This document shows, one piece after another, positions 48,460 to 59,492 of a stretch of DNA of 64,000 bases. Source of the stretch: Tilletia caries. Lineage: Eukaryota > Basidiomycota > Exobasidiomycetes > Tilletiales > Tilletiaceae. A model generated the notes under the pieces. That model did no database searches, was not told where the DNA came from, and worked only from the letters and a program-made list of their open reading frames with translations. Position 1 is the stretch's first letter. Each line of letters begins with the position of its first letter. A program made the position numbers and the translations under genes. The DNA lies in NCBI GenBank assembly GCA_032718865.1, contig JALUTQ010000038.1, positions 1,386,001 to 1,450,000 on the forward strand, in the 5' to 3' direction.

Positions 48460-49887
48460 GCTTTGAAAAAATGCTCGGTCGTCCTCAAGCCCGCCTCATG
48501 TCAGGCGGATTCTTGCCTCTTGGTGAGGTGAGAACAAGATCGGACCGATCCGGGAGGCGCGATTCCGGTCCAAAAACTTGGCTCGTTGTTTACGTAATCC
48601 AAAATTGCCTCATTTTCAATGTGGGATCGCCTTCACGCGTCAGGCGCACTAAGATGATGCCAACCTGCAACGATGAACGTACATTGTACGGAGGATGCTT
48701 GACGGATTGCGCGCCTTCGAACTTCAGCGCTTCAGCATGTGCTACTTACTGGCGTCTGCATTCGGGAATGCCTGGACATGATGGCGAAGCTCGCTCAGTG
48801 AGTCAAACGATCGATCGCATTGTGCCATATGTGTCACAATATCACCCTCCTGCCTCATGCTTCACTCACCACTCATTCCTTCTCTCTGCGCTTTTGACAT
48901 TTGACATGCGCTCGATGTCTTGCGCCTCACCTTGCTCAGTTCGCTGCGACGCCATACTCTCTTTTGAGCTCCAGGGTCTTCACGCCTCAATTCGACCCTG
49001 AGGAGCTCATAGGCGCGCGAAGAAGGGCTATGTGAATGCATCAAGTTGATTTCAATTGAGCAATTCGAGCCCTCTAGATGTCAATCTTAATCGCTTGAGC
49101 AAGTCAGTGAGTAGCCTTCTTTCCGGCTGCACAGTTCCAAGTCGACATTCTGACGACAACTTCGTTCACGGCAGAACTGAGAACGTCGAGATTGGCGCAT
49201 GCGGAATGGCAAAGGCTCCAGGAGCGCGGTGCATCCTTGGACTGGTCTTGCCTCCCAATTGCTTGAATGAACCCCGGAACTATGCTCATGCTGAGTGTGT
49301 AAACGCTGGCTAACATCTTCGCATCTGATATGTTGATCTTCCTCCCCTCCTGCTCTGATGCAAAGCCCCGCTCATATTTCACACCTTCTTCGCCAGTTCG
49401 GGCCCTGCCTCATCTTGATACCAAGAAACGCATTTGGAAGCTCTCCTTGCGTTCGCCCGGCGTCTTTCTCCAAAGGGCCCCAACGTCCCAACCCGCCTCT
49501 CCTCAAGATGTTCGATCATTACTTACACATTGGATGAAGCACCCCGTCACCACGACGGGAACGCTAGCGCTCGTCAAACTGGTCGCCATCGCACAACAAT
49601 GTAGCGCCATGCAAACATGGAAGGCATCGTGCTCCTTCAGCTTCTTTGCAGCGATGCACGTCGAGTCTGTATGCGATCGGAGGAGCGCTCGAAGTCAAGA
49701 TGGCGGGCCCAGCCCGAAAAAGGTACATAAGAGCCAGCTTCCCACAGTCCACCCTGTTCAGAGCACTTATCTCACAACTGCATCTTCCTACCATCTCCAA
49801 GCTCCTCATTCTCCTCTCGCACCTCTTAAGCCTCCACGCCCGGGCCTCAATCATACCTCTCCTATCCACCCTCAACCTCTTCCCAAG
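48460..49887. promoter_or_regulatory. Divergent upstream region of HAP5 and the GPR1-like gene
   Basis: About 1.4 kb without a supported gene. The last 150 bp before 49888 is a CT-rich leader. Confidence 0.5.
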
Positions 49888-50792
49888 ATGACCAACGAGT
49901 ACTGGCGCACGTACGATGGCAACGGCCGTCACCGCTCCTTCGGCAACACGGAAGTCCTTGGATGGGCGGCCCATGCCATCGCCGCTCTCACCTTCGGCTC
50001 ATACCTGACCAACTGGCGTTCAGTCTCACAGCCCAACCTCATTGTCGCTGCTTCCCTCGGCTTCGTGAGTGCTTGGTATCCGTTCGAAGTGCATTGTGAT
50101 ATGCGAGCTGACCTTTCTGCACGCTCCGGCCTCCTGTCTCTGCGATGACAGTCTTCCATCGGTCTATACCTCTCAGCCATCGGCTCCTTCTTCAACAATG
50201 ATGTCTTCAATACAGCTGTTCACGCAGCCGTCGGCGGTTTGTGGACAGGCCTCGGGTTGATCTATCTGCCTTCCTCCGGAGTTCTTGGCGTCTACACCGA
50301 CACCACTGCCGCAGCGACCTCTCCTAAGGACCTTCCCAACGCCCTCGCATTGTACCTGCTTTGTGAGTTATGCCTCCGGCTTGCTTAAAAGATCGTCGCA
50401 TCGCCGCTGACACGCACTTGTCTTTCTACTGATGTTCAGGGTGGGGCATCGCCTTCCTCATTGTCTCTGTCCTCGCCCTCAAGCGTCACGTCAATGTCGT
50501 CGCCATTGCCTTCCTGGGCTCCATTTCCCTCCTCACACTTTCCGGCGCGTACTTCAATCCCGGCAGCGCCCACTTCGTCACCGCGGTCAAGGCTGGTGGC
50601 TACTTCCTCTGGCTCTCCGGCATCTTTGGCGTTATTCACTTCATCATCGGAGTACTCGCCAGCGAGAAGCACTTCATCCAGATTCCCTTGGGTGCTCTTC
50701 GCGGCGATGTCAACGCAGACTTCGCTCCTCACCGCGCCACCCAAAGCGACGTCGAGCTTGGTCACAGCAAGAGTGGTGAGCACACTCACTAA
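49888..50792 (+). CDS. GPR1/FUN34/YaaH-family membrane transporter
   Basis: Exons 49888-50064, 50152-50362 and 50440-50792 encode 246 aa with about six hydrophobic segments. Family features include FGNTEVLGWAAHAIAALTFG in place of the NPAPLG motif, the mid-protein GGLWTGLGLIYLPSSGVLG, then LALYLLWWGIAFLIVSVLAL and a last helix followed by EKHFIQIPLGALR. Members (Ato/Ady2, bacterial SatP) carry acetate, succinate or ammonium across the plasma membrane. The degenerate N-terminal motif hints at altered substrate use. The hydrophilic His-rich tail ends GEHTH. Confidence 0.88.
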
Positions 50793-51299
50793 AGCAACTC
50801 GACATCCGACAAACATTCGCGTCTTCCCTCCTCGCCGTCTACATGTGGTTCCTCAGATCTGTTTCCTCCCATTACACCGGAGAGGGCTTGCGACCCATGC
50901 TTGTCCAAGAACCGTATACCCCTCTCCTTTCCACTGCAGATTGATGAGGCCAATCCCCCCTCGCCATATCTCACAGTTGTACAACTTACGGAAGCTCCGA
51001 GTCTCCAATGCTCAATTATGATCTTTTTCCTGACCCACCTTTACTTTGATGCATTCAGCTACTCGGAGTGGCTGTCACGGCCACCCTTCACTTCCTTTCG
51101 GGGGAAGGCTTGCCTCTGCACGAGACTCATCGACTCTAGTCGAATCTAGCAACAAGGCAGAGTCTGAACACATAACAGTGCTCACGGAGATGTCCGATAC
51201 TCACATAAGAAGCACAAGGCTTCAGCGCTTCAGCCCGTCTACTGATTACCTTGAAGTGTGAGCGGAGCACATACTCACGTCGCAGTGAGCTTCTTATTG
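50793..51299. other. Intergenic
   Basis: 3' flank of the transporter gene; no gene seen. Confidence 0.5.
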
Positions 51300-52260
51300 T
51301 CACCGCCGTGACCAAATAGGTGTACCGCAGCTGCTCCGTAATGTCAACCGGTGCCTCCCAACTTGCCGTCCGAGAACAGCTTCATGACGTTTGAACAGCG
51401 CATTCGAAAAGCATAGGTCGAGGTTCCGGAATCGAGGAGGAGCCCAAAGGCGGCAGACGGGAGAGTCTCTCCGTTGCCCTCGTGGATCATCACCGCCGAA
51501 GCACTCGTCGTGCAAGGAGCCATGCTCGATTGAGACATGGTTGCGACGGAGTATGCCTTGTCATCGTTCAAGCCCACCATAAACTACCCGAATGCTTGCA
51601 GGACCGTGGCTACTGGGTCTTTTCCGTCTTTGCTTGGGACTAGAAGGACGCAACGACAGCATGTCCAATGAACCTCTTGCCCTTCAGGCTTCCAGGCCGC
51701 CGATGAAGAATGCCCGCAGCTTGCAAGATGCCAATGTGTCGACTGTCGAGAAGATTGACGCAACCTCGGAGAGCTCTGAGGAAATCCGAGTTCTTCTTCG
51801 CACTGGCTCGAACGATCCTTCCCGAGGTAAGGACGACTTCTGCTTCAGCGATACTGAGATTGCGGACGAAAGGGTTGAGCGGAGACGTGGAGCTCACCTG
51901 TCTGCGCCGTAACCAGCTTTGACGGACAAGCCGTCGCCGAGGAGGAACCCAGTGCTGGCGTCTCTCTGCCTTCCCCCGGGAACAACCACATTGAATGCGG
52001 TCAGGTAGTCAGTCGTACGCGTCGCCCCAGCGGACTCCTTGAAACTGTGCTCCGCTCCTAGTTGGCCGGCCTCGTATTACTTCGATGAAGGCAGTACCAC
52101 AAACGCCAGCTTGAAGGTCGAGCGACAGAGCACGGCAAGCTGACTGCGTAGCGCTAGGTCTGAGACTCAATATCGTTGCAAGATCCGGAGCTGCAAAGAA
52201 ATGGGAGGCGGGCACCGAGGCCAGGAAAAGGCGCTTCACTGTGGGTGGCCGAGGACGCAT
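51300..52260 (-). pseudogene. Relic of an FAD-binding (PCMH/BBE-type) oxidoreductase
   Basis: On the minus strand one frame reads QLGAEHSFKESAGAT, then TAFNVVVPGGRQRDASTGF and LLGDGLSVKAGYGAD. A 41-nt GTGAGC...CTCAG intron follows, then IAEAEVVLTSGRIVRASAKK and NSDFLRALRG. This is the FAD-binding subdomain of berberine-bridge-type oxidases (VVPGG, GYG.A.D, EVVLA.G.IVRAS, DL..ALRG). The usual GG-x-NFGIVT block after ALRG is missing, the frame upstream contains an in-frame TAA, and downstream coding pieces lie in other frames. The copy is therefore decayed; function is lost by inspection. Confidence 0.7.
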
Positions 52261-52929
52261 CGTTCGAGCAGCGAGAAATCTAATTCAAAGGGAAGGGTGT
52301 CAAAGTCCTACAGAAAGACGAGGGTATAGAAGGGGGAGAAGAGTCAGCAGAATGGGAATAAGCAAGAGCCCTAAGAAGACGCGAGTGCAGGAGCGGGACG
52401 GTAGAAGGATTGTAATAAAGATTGACGTGGAGTCATGAAGAAAAGAAACGAAAGTCAGCGTCAATGTGCGACGCAGAAGAAGCAAGGAAACCAAAGCAGG
52501 ACCCAGCAATAGAGCTGCCTGTCAAAACTGAAGACAAAACACATCGCTTCCGCCTGAACACAGGAAAGGCGAGCTGCAGAGGAGAGATGGTCATGAAGCA
52601 CGGCATCATACGCATGATCGCGATGCACGACTGATTGGCTTTTTCGAGAGAGTTTAAGCCAGGTCGGTCATTCTTGAGGACGAGGAAATATCGATCGAGG
52701 GAGTAGAAACAGTATTCTGGAGCCTCGTAGAGTCAAGTCCGGGGTCGTCGTTGATGATGGGGTCGTACCTGTAACCTGTCGCATCGGAGCTCGATCTCTT
52801 CTTTGGCGCTCTATACTTGTTGAGCAGGTGACATCGTTGTCGGAACGCTGTTTTGAGAGTCTATGAGAAGGATGATCGTCTTGTGAGCGGAAAAAACAGA
52901 ATTGCATACATGTATACATGCGAAGGGGA
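52261..52929. other. Gene-poor spacer between two relics
   Basis: No recognisable domain. Short frames overlap on both strands. Confidence 0.45.
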
Positions 52930-54300
52930 GTGAAGTTCGTTGCGTACCTGTCCGTTGATATAAACCGAATTGAAGGCGAAAACGCCAACGTTGACCTTGA
53001 CGTCCTTCAGCTGTGTATCTTTGTGACTCTGACTTGCCAACGTCTGTAGAGGTAGCAGTTCCTCCGACGATGTCCCAATCGCCACAATCTCAGCGTCCAT
53101 GATGAAGAATTGACTTCCTCACCCAATCCCTCGGTCGAACCGTCCCTGGATGCGCCGAGGCGATCGTTTTTCCGGGCGAGCAGGAGCATGACAGGCTCGA
53201 ATACGTCCGAATACTTGTCCATCTGATCCTCCAAGGGTCGACTGAAGTGTCTTGCATACATCTGGCGATGTTCATCATCGCCACCCCGACCCCGTTTTCC
53301 TCTGCTACTCTCCATGAGGATCGGCCAAAGTCTGGAATCACCCTCCGCTGGACCCGTTGCGAAGAGAGCTTGGTTAAGTGCGGGGGAGTGAGGTAGGTAG
53401 CTTGCATGTGCGTTCTTCGGTAGAAGTGCAGCATGTATTCGGACTCGCTGGCCGTCGTATGTTTGGCAGAGACCGGGTTACTGGCGAGCATAGGACTGAG
53501 AGGAGTCCTTGGGAACGACATTGAAGGAAGTTATCAGTCAGGTGTGCAGTATAGAAGCTGGGAGCGCACCTGTCAGCATTCACTCACTGATGTGCAGCGG
53601 AACACTCTCCGAAAGGCCACTCGAGCCGACGTTGAGCAGAGAAACTGTGGAAATACTTCGCGTGCTCAGAACGTGAACCAGATCATCGGCAGATACATAC
53701 AAATGGTACTGACCAATTTGGCGACTGCCATTGGTGCTGGCTGGGTGGGCACATTAATGTCCTTCTTTCCCTCGAATGCTGTAAGTGAACGAGGGTTAGG
53801 AACGATGTTCTTGCATCGAAGCAAATGACGAAAGCTCACCTACGTCTTCCGGATCACTTGTGCGATCCCAAAGGTTCTTGAGAAGCGATTTAGTCTGCCA
53901 GTGTCGCTCTGGACGGCCTTATGAGGCACGGAGCCTCCGAGGCCGAGCTCGATGCCGTCGTTGGCAAGATGGCGTCTGGGTCATGAATACGAAAGACGCG
54001 GAGCAAGCTGGTGAGGACGGCTGTATTGGTGATGCCCGACTTGGTGGAGGATAGAATGACAAAGGCGTGAGTGAGGAGGGCGTGGGTCATGGGCTTGGCT
54101 GGACCTGGTGTCTCTTGTTCGGTGTTGGGAGCTGTATGGGCCATGGCGAGTTATTGACTGCGTACATATGGGTCGAAGGCGAATATGTCCTCTCCGAGTG
54201 GGATGGCTTCGATAGCGGCGTCGAGAGCATTGAGATCGGTTGTTGCTGGGCTGAGGACGGGAATGCCCAATAGGAGATGACGTGGGCCTGGCTTGGACAG
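52930..54300 (-). pseudogene. Relic of DNA ligase I (CDC9/LIG1)
   Basis: Scattered minus-strand blocks in several frames follow the order of eukaryotic ATP-dependent DNA ligase I: LGEDIFAFDPYV; KPMTHALLTHAFVILSSTKS with NTAVLTSLLRVFRIHDPDAI; NDGIELGLGGSVPHKA in another frame; PLSPMLASNP; MYARHFSRPLEDQMDKYSDV; and MDAEIVAIG with ELLPLQTLASQS and GVFAFNSVYINGQ. Large parts between these blocks are missing, including the region that should carry the KYDG adenylation lysine. Intron and frame continuity are lost. It is likely a degenerated second copy; a working ligase gene should exist elsewhere. Confidence 0.75.
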
Positions 54301-54957
54301 CTTGGCGGCTTCGGTTGTGTTGGTGAGGCTGAGCGCGGTCGTGGAAGAGCCTTCCGCTTTCACATTCGTGATTCGTGAAGACGAGGCCATCGAGGACGAG
54401 GAAGCGTTTGACTTCGATCGACGACGCGCTTGCGAACCTGCTGCTTGGACGTATGTCCCTAAACGAGTGCGGCCTTTCCTCCGTTTTCGCATACCCAACC
54501 TCCTTCCGCCTTCCTGTCGTACACTCCTCCCTCTCCGATGAGCACAGCGCAAACCTCTGGACCCGATCCAGCGACTAGAACGCAGGCCACTTGACAGCCA
54601 CATGGATCGTTACGCAATGATGCTGCTGTGCTCCTGAAGAAAGACATGGAGGATTTCATGACATGGCCCATCACCAGACGCACAAGTCACAACCGTCTCT
54701 CCCTACAGGCGTGCCCTCGGCTTACCCTCTCTTGCCATAGCTGACCCTCCTTTGTTTCATACTACAGGGGGATTCCTCATTGACCCATTCTTCTCTCTCT
54801 TTCCCATCGACTCCCACAGCTTCATCTGTCCGACCACACACCCTTCCCTCCATCTGCATACATTGACCACTTCCCGTTCTGTCCTGCCATCATGTCTAGC
54901 TACCCTTCAGAATCTGGGTTCCAGCAGGTGATTCTGGTCTCCTTGCTTTTGGCACAA

Positions 54958-54962
54958 CACAT
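54958..54962 (+). repeat. LTR-element target duplication CACAT, left
   Basis: CACAT is found immediately before the 5' LTR and again at 59493-59497 after the 3' LTR. Confidence 0.85.
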
Positions 54963-55703
54963 TGTGCTGGACGACCACGTGGCTTAACCTTTTTGATATC
55001 GTGAGAATGGATTGCGATGAGGTGCGGGGAGTAATACAGTGGGGGGGAATTACATCGCAACATTCGGTCGACTTCTAGGACTCGGGCGCGGGTTGTGAGT
55101 GTGGGGCAAGAGAGAGAGAAGTAGGTGGTAGGGAGGGGGGGTTCGGAGCAGAAGGCTAGAGTCGAGGAGTGGGTCATCGTGCTGACGTGTAATGTTTGAA
55201 ATGAAAGGGTTGTGGGAGGCGCAGCGTTGGAGGGAGGCCAGCCGAGGGGAATCCAGGAGGTCCTCGCCGAGAAGTTAAGTGCGGAGTAGATGCCCTGGGG
55301 GAGGTTGGATAGTTTTGGGGGGCGAGGTGTCGAGGGTCGCGACGGCAGGGTGGGGGGTTCCGAAATGAGTGTGAGGGTGCGCGTCCGGGCGGCCAAGAGC
55401 CGGAAGAAAGGGGGTTGGAGGAAGCGTAAGCAGAGGACGAGCCGTGGTCCAAGACGGTGGCCTGGCCGAGCGAGGGGGGTGAGACCGGCACGGGGTCATT
55501 GAGGTGGCTACGGTGCCGGAGTTGAGCGTGATGGTGCAGTGGGAAGGGCAGATACGACCAGGGAGGCGCCTTCGATCTGTCGGGGCGGCGGGACGAGGGG
55601 CGTGCTATCGGCCACAAGGTGGGTGTGTGTATCCCTGGCGAGGGAGGCTGCGAGGGTGTGGGCCGGAGCTCGTATGCAGGCTCCATGAAGCCAAGTTGGG
55701 TGG

Positions 55704-56402
55704 TAAGGATCTTCCCGGAGTGGGCCCCGGAGTAGCATTCCCCGGAGCTCCGCGGACTCCGGGGCACACTCTGCACGGGTACGGAGCACGGAGCGAGATT
55801 TGAGCCTTTTTCACTAGCTTTAGATTTGCGGAGCTACTCCGCGAAGGTATGGCTGCAACTCCCCGGAGCACGGAGTGAGTTTGCTTGCATTGTCAAAAAA
55901 GCCCCGGAGTACGGAGCAGACCCCGGAGTCCGTCGGAGCTCCGGGGATGGCAAAGTAGGTCACGTGATGGCCAAAACTGAGTCACGTGACCGGTTTATGA
56001 GGGATTTCTCGGCCGAATCAGGTCGAAATACTGTGTATTTCAGCTTTTTTGGGGCAGTAGACCCTTGGAAAGGAATGATATAGACTTCTAAAGCTGCGAT
56101 TGAACTGTTTCGATGAGATTTGACCTTCTCCCGAGCCCATGTTGAACTCATTTCATGACACCCCGGAGTACCCCCGGAGTCCGCGGAGCTATTTTTGCGG
56201 AGCACGGAGTCCGCCTGTGAAAAATGTACGGAGCACGGAGTAGATTCTTGAGCGCAACCGCGACTTCGACGGAGCACGGAGTGCTCGCCAGCTGATCACC
56301 AGAAATTTTGCGGAGCGCGGAGCTGGCCAGAGCTCAGACGGAGCTGAGCGGAGCGTCGCCCCGGAGTCCGGGCTCCGGGGATCTACTCCGGGAAGATCCT
56401 TA
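55704..56402. mobile_element. hAT-type MITE, 699 bp, CGGAG-rich
   Basis: Perfect 18-bp terminal inverted repeats TAAGGATCTTCCCGGAGT are flanked by the 8-bp duplication TTGGGTGG (55696-55703 and 56403-56410), the hAT signature. The interior is packed with CGGAG, CCCCGGAG, CGGAGTAC and CGGAGCACGGAG motifs in both orientations, which look like subterminal transposase-binding sites. No transposase is encoded. Confidence 0.85.
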
Positions 56403-56923
56403 TTGGGTGGTCAGGTGGTGTGTGTGTGGGTGTGCGTGTGTGTGTGTGCGGGGCGGCGGGAGTAGAAGATCCAGGGCGCCCACGCCTTGGTAGTCGGTTG
56501 TGAGCCGAGGTGTGTCGGTTCTTAGCCGATGGGTGTCTCCGAGGAGCGTGGTTATGCCGGGCAATCGTGTTGAAAGAGTATCGAATTGTCCGGGCTGTGG
56601 TGTGGGACGAGGGCATCAAGAAGGCCGAGGTATCCGTATGGAGGGACCGCAAGTCGTTCTTGAAGCCGGGGTCCATGGTAGGGAGAGGCAGGCTCTCAGA
56701 AAGTCGGTCGTGCGACTTGTAGGCAGAGCAGCACGCGCGAGAGGACGGGCGGGCTGATGCGCGGTGGTGGTATGATGGTGCAGGTGTTGGTGGTGGCCGT
56801 TCGACGGGCGGGGCGCGCAGCCCAACGTAGCAGCGGAATGGACGACGGAGACCACAGCAGGGCAGCGCACAAAGCGCAACAGCTGCATCCGTCTCTGCTG
56901 CTGCGTAGACTGACAGCGGCGGC

Positions 56924-57016
56924 GGTGGTGGTGGTGGTGGTGGTGGTGGTGATGGTGGTGGTGGTGGTGGTGATGGTGGTGGTGGTGGTGGTGGTGGTGG
57001 TGGTGGTGGTGGTGGT
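56924..57016 (+). repeat. (GGT)n microsatellite
   Basis: About 30 GGT units with a few GAT interruptions lie at the right end of the 2.03-kb insertion. Confidence 0.9.
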
Positions 57017-57474
57017 TGGACCACGTGGCTCCAGTATCTTATCACTTCCACACCTTATCTTTCCGCTCTCTTCTCTTCCCACGCACCTTGCATAGCAACA
57101 CCTGCCTCCACTTCCCTTTCCCTTTTTCCCACGTCACACTTTTCTCTCGTCCTCATCCTTACCCTTCTCGAGCTCATCCTTGTACTTAGTCCTTTCTTCC
57201 TCGTCATTCTACACACTCTTCACTCGCATATTCACTTGCACTTCACTTACTGGTAGCCTCTTCAGACAGGTCTATTCAGTACATGGTGATGAGAGTAGAT
57301 CTCTTCTACTGAGCGACTGACGCAGGTAGAAAACCCACCAGCAACAACCCTTTCCCTCTCACCTCAGTCCCTTCCTCTCCCAAATCTCCCTTCCCGTTCT
57401 ACCTTTTTCCCACCCTTTCCAGAACTTCACCCTTTGGCCTTTTCTCCTTCATCACCTCGCGAATATTCTTCAAC

Positions 57475-58989
57475 ATGTTCGCCGTCATCGACCTTTCGCC
57501 GCTTGACACCCAACCCAAACCGTCTCACATCATCCTCCACCCACTCTTGGCACCTCAAGACCTGGACGAGTTCTCTTTACCGCTCTCGTTTCCCGTCGGC
57601 GATCAAGCTCTTTTGCACATTGAGGATGAGCGCCCGGTCATATTCTGCAATCGCCCTAGCTGTGACGTCTTCCACAATGGGTATCCTGCCACCGCGAAGC
57701 GCCGGCGTCTTCATTCAGGCGACATGCTCAAGATTACTTCCTCCGACTCTCCGTCCATCTTCGCCACATACGCTATTCAAGTCGCGTACTTCACTTTCTC
57801 CTCTCACTTGCGCCAGGAGGTCTCCATCGACGTGGATCGGATGGCGTTGGGGGCAAAACTCGCATTGCAGACGGATACGACCCACGTTTTTCCTCTCATG
57901 CTGCCGCTGTCTGGCAAACTTCCGAGTCCAGCACCCGACGGCACCAACTGGAGCGGTGTGCATGAGCTTATTGACTACGTGCATATCCATTCATCGAAGA
58001 CATCGGTTCGGCCCCAAGAACAGCTCCGGAAGCATACGCGCGGACCCTCGTCATCGGTACTTGTCGAGCGCGAGATCCCACTTGGCACGGAGGTTCGGCG
58101 AACTTACGGGCAGCTCATCACCACTCTTGCCGCCTCAGCCCATCCGTTGACTCCCGTCCCTCCCGCATCGCCGAGTCTCGTTGAGGATTCCTCAGACGGT
58201 TCCTCTGATCTGCCCGTATCCCCACCCACCTGCGCTACTGCTTCATCCGGGGTTGCTCCAACTTCGGTATCGACTTCTCCATCGCAACTTCCGTCATCCC
58301 CTCCGTGCCCCGTTCCGACCTCTTCTAGCCTTCCGGTGTCATCCCCGTCGCAAGCGGATCCAGTACCAGCGCATGGAAACTCCTCAGCATTTTCGCCCTC
58401 CACCGGTCGTGATGGCCTTACCGTCGCGCTTCAGCGGATTCGACAAGGGTGGATCCAAGCGCGGCAAGCCCTGAGCGGAGCTGATGCCTCGCTGTCTCCT
58501 CCAGCTCTCACATCGGTGATGAATGCTCGACTATGCTCCATCGCGCGTGTCCAGTCGGAGCTCCTGGCTTTGCATGCTTCCATAACGCACTTTGCGCAGC
58601 CGGGCAGCGATCACATCCATGGACACGTCCATCCGACATCATCTTGTACTATTGCGGCTTCGAACGATCTACCTTTTACGCTGGCGCAGACGAACATACT
58701 CGCCGCTCCGCCTGCAGGCTACTTCCCGTCCTCGGCTTTTGCATTGCCTGCTGTTCCGACACCGGCTGCGTCGCCCCTTTCGCCGCTGCAAGACCCTCTT
58801 GCCCAGATCTACACACCGCCACCCCACATCGGCTTCACTCCTGATCTTCAGTTCGCCCGCTGCGCCACTATGATTTCTTCAATCATCCATCAGCTCTTTC
58901 CCAGTCTTTTTTCCTCCCACAACCCGCTCGGTTCCCACATTTCTCTCTCTCCCCGCCACCCTGCCTCCTTCTCTCGGCTTCAATGCTGA
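57475..58989 (+). CDS. 504-aa protein of the LTR element, gag-like by position
   Basis: A single intact ORF starts ATG at 57475, 191 bp after the 5' LTR. Residues 1-220 look folded (FAVIDLSPLDTQ, YAIQVAYFTFSSHLRQEVSI, MLPLSGKLPSPAPDG). Residues 220-310 are a Ser/Pro/Thr linker, and 310-370 is helical (LTVALQRIRQGWIQARQALS, ARLCSIARVQSELLALHASI). A Pro-rich, hydrophobic C terminus follows. There is no zinc knuckle, protease or polymerase motif. Capsid-like use is suggested only by position; an unrelated captured gene is equally possible. The open frame over 1.5 kb implies recent selection or recent insertion. Confidence 0.75.
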   Translation: MFAVIDLSPLDTQPKPSHIILHPLLAPQDLDEFSLPLSFPVGDQALLHIEDERPVIFCNRPSCDVFHNGYPATAKRRRLHSGDMLKITSSDSPSIFATYAIQVAYFTFSSHLRQEVSIDVDRMALGAKLALQTDTTHVFPLMLPLSGKLPSPAPDGTNWSGVHELIDYVHIHSSKTSVRPQEQLRKHTRGPSSSVLVEREIPLGTEVRRTYGQLITTLAASAHPLTPVPPASPSLVEDSSDGSSDLPVSPPTCATASSGVAPTSVSTSPSQLPSSPPCPVPTSSSLPVSSPSQADPVPAHGNSSAFSPSTGRDGLTVALQRIRQGWIQARQALSGADASLSPPALTSVMNARLCSIARVQSELLALHASITHFAQPGSDHIHGHVHPTSSCTIAASNDLPFTLAQTNILAAPPAGYFPSSAFALPAVPTPAASPLSPLQDPLAQIYTPPPHIGFTPDLQFARCATMISSIIHQLFPSLFSSHNPLGSHISLSPRHPASFSRLQC

Positions 58990-59204
58990 GCGTTCAAGCA
59001 GCACTCATCACTTCCGGGGCTCCAGAGCATTACACAATCTCCGCTCGCCCTGGCTTCGATGTTGCCCACTCGAATATCCTCCGAATCTTTCTTCCCTTGC
59101 GACTCTGCGCCATTTCCCTCTTCTGGTTCTGGCTTTGCATCCCTCCCATCCATTCTGCCGTCGATACTGCACGACTAGGGACAGTCGTCTTTCGTCGGTG
59201 GGCA

Positions 59205-59492
59205 TGTGCTGGACGACCACGTGGCTTAACCACGTGGCTCCAGTATCTTATCACTTCCACACCTTATCTTTCCGCTCTCTTCTCTTCCCACGCACCTTGC
59301 ATAGCAACACCTGCCTCCACTTCCCTTTCCCTTTTTCCCACGTCACACTTTTCTCTCGTCCTCATCCTTACCCTTCTCGAGCTCATCCTTGTACTTAGTC
59401 CTTTCTTCCTCGTCATTCTACACACTCTTCACTCGCATATTCACTTGCACTTCACTTACTGGTAGCCTCTTCAGACAGGTCTATTCAGTACA
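59205..59492 (+). repeat. 3' LTR, intact (288 bp)
   Basis: Begins TGTGCTGGACG and ends TCAGTACA, followed by CACAT. Confidence 0.88.

Larger units (their letters stand above)
54990..57019. mobile_element. Unclassified 2.03-kb insertion inside the 5' LTR
   Basis: Comparison with the 3' LTR shows exactly where foreign DNA begins (TTTTTGATATCG) and ends ((GGT)n then TTGG), with ACC duplicated. No terminal inverted repeat or coding domain is visible. The simple GGT repeat at one end is reminiscent of retroposon tails. It contains the hAT-type MITE. Confidence 0.7.
54963..57283 (+). repeat. 5' LTR, interrupted
   Basis: Bases 54963-54989 and 57020-57283 together equal the 3' LTR. The bases ACC occur on both sides of the interruption. 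Confidence 0.85.
54963..59492 (+). mobile_element. Non-autonomous LTR retrotransposon with nested insertions
   Basis: The two LTRs are 288 bp each, begin TGTGCTGG and end CAGTACA (TG...CA). They appear identical by eye and are flanked by CACAT duplications. The 5' LTR is split (54963-54989 plus 57020-57283) by a 2.03-kb insertion. The internal part (57284-59204) is 1.92 kb. It starts TGG directly after the LTR, as primer-binding sites do, and ends with a short purine-rich GGTGGGCA before the 3' LTR. It encodes one 504-aa ORF and no protease, reverse transcriptase or integrase. It lies in intron 1 of the glutamate dehydrogenase relic. Confidence 0.88.

Noticed and set aside
52930..54300. Functional DNA ligase gene with many introns
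   Set aside because: Several conserved blocks including the expected KYDG region are absent and frames change without splice sites.
56383..57095. Proline- or valine-rich frames over the GGT repeat
   Set aside because: Produced by the microsatellite.
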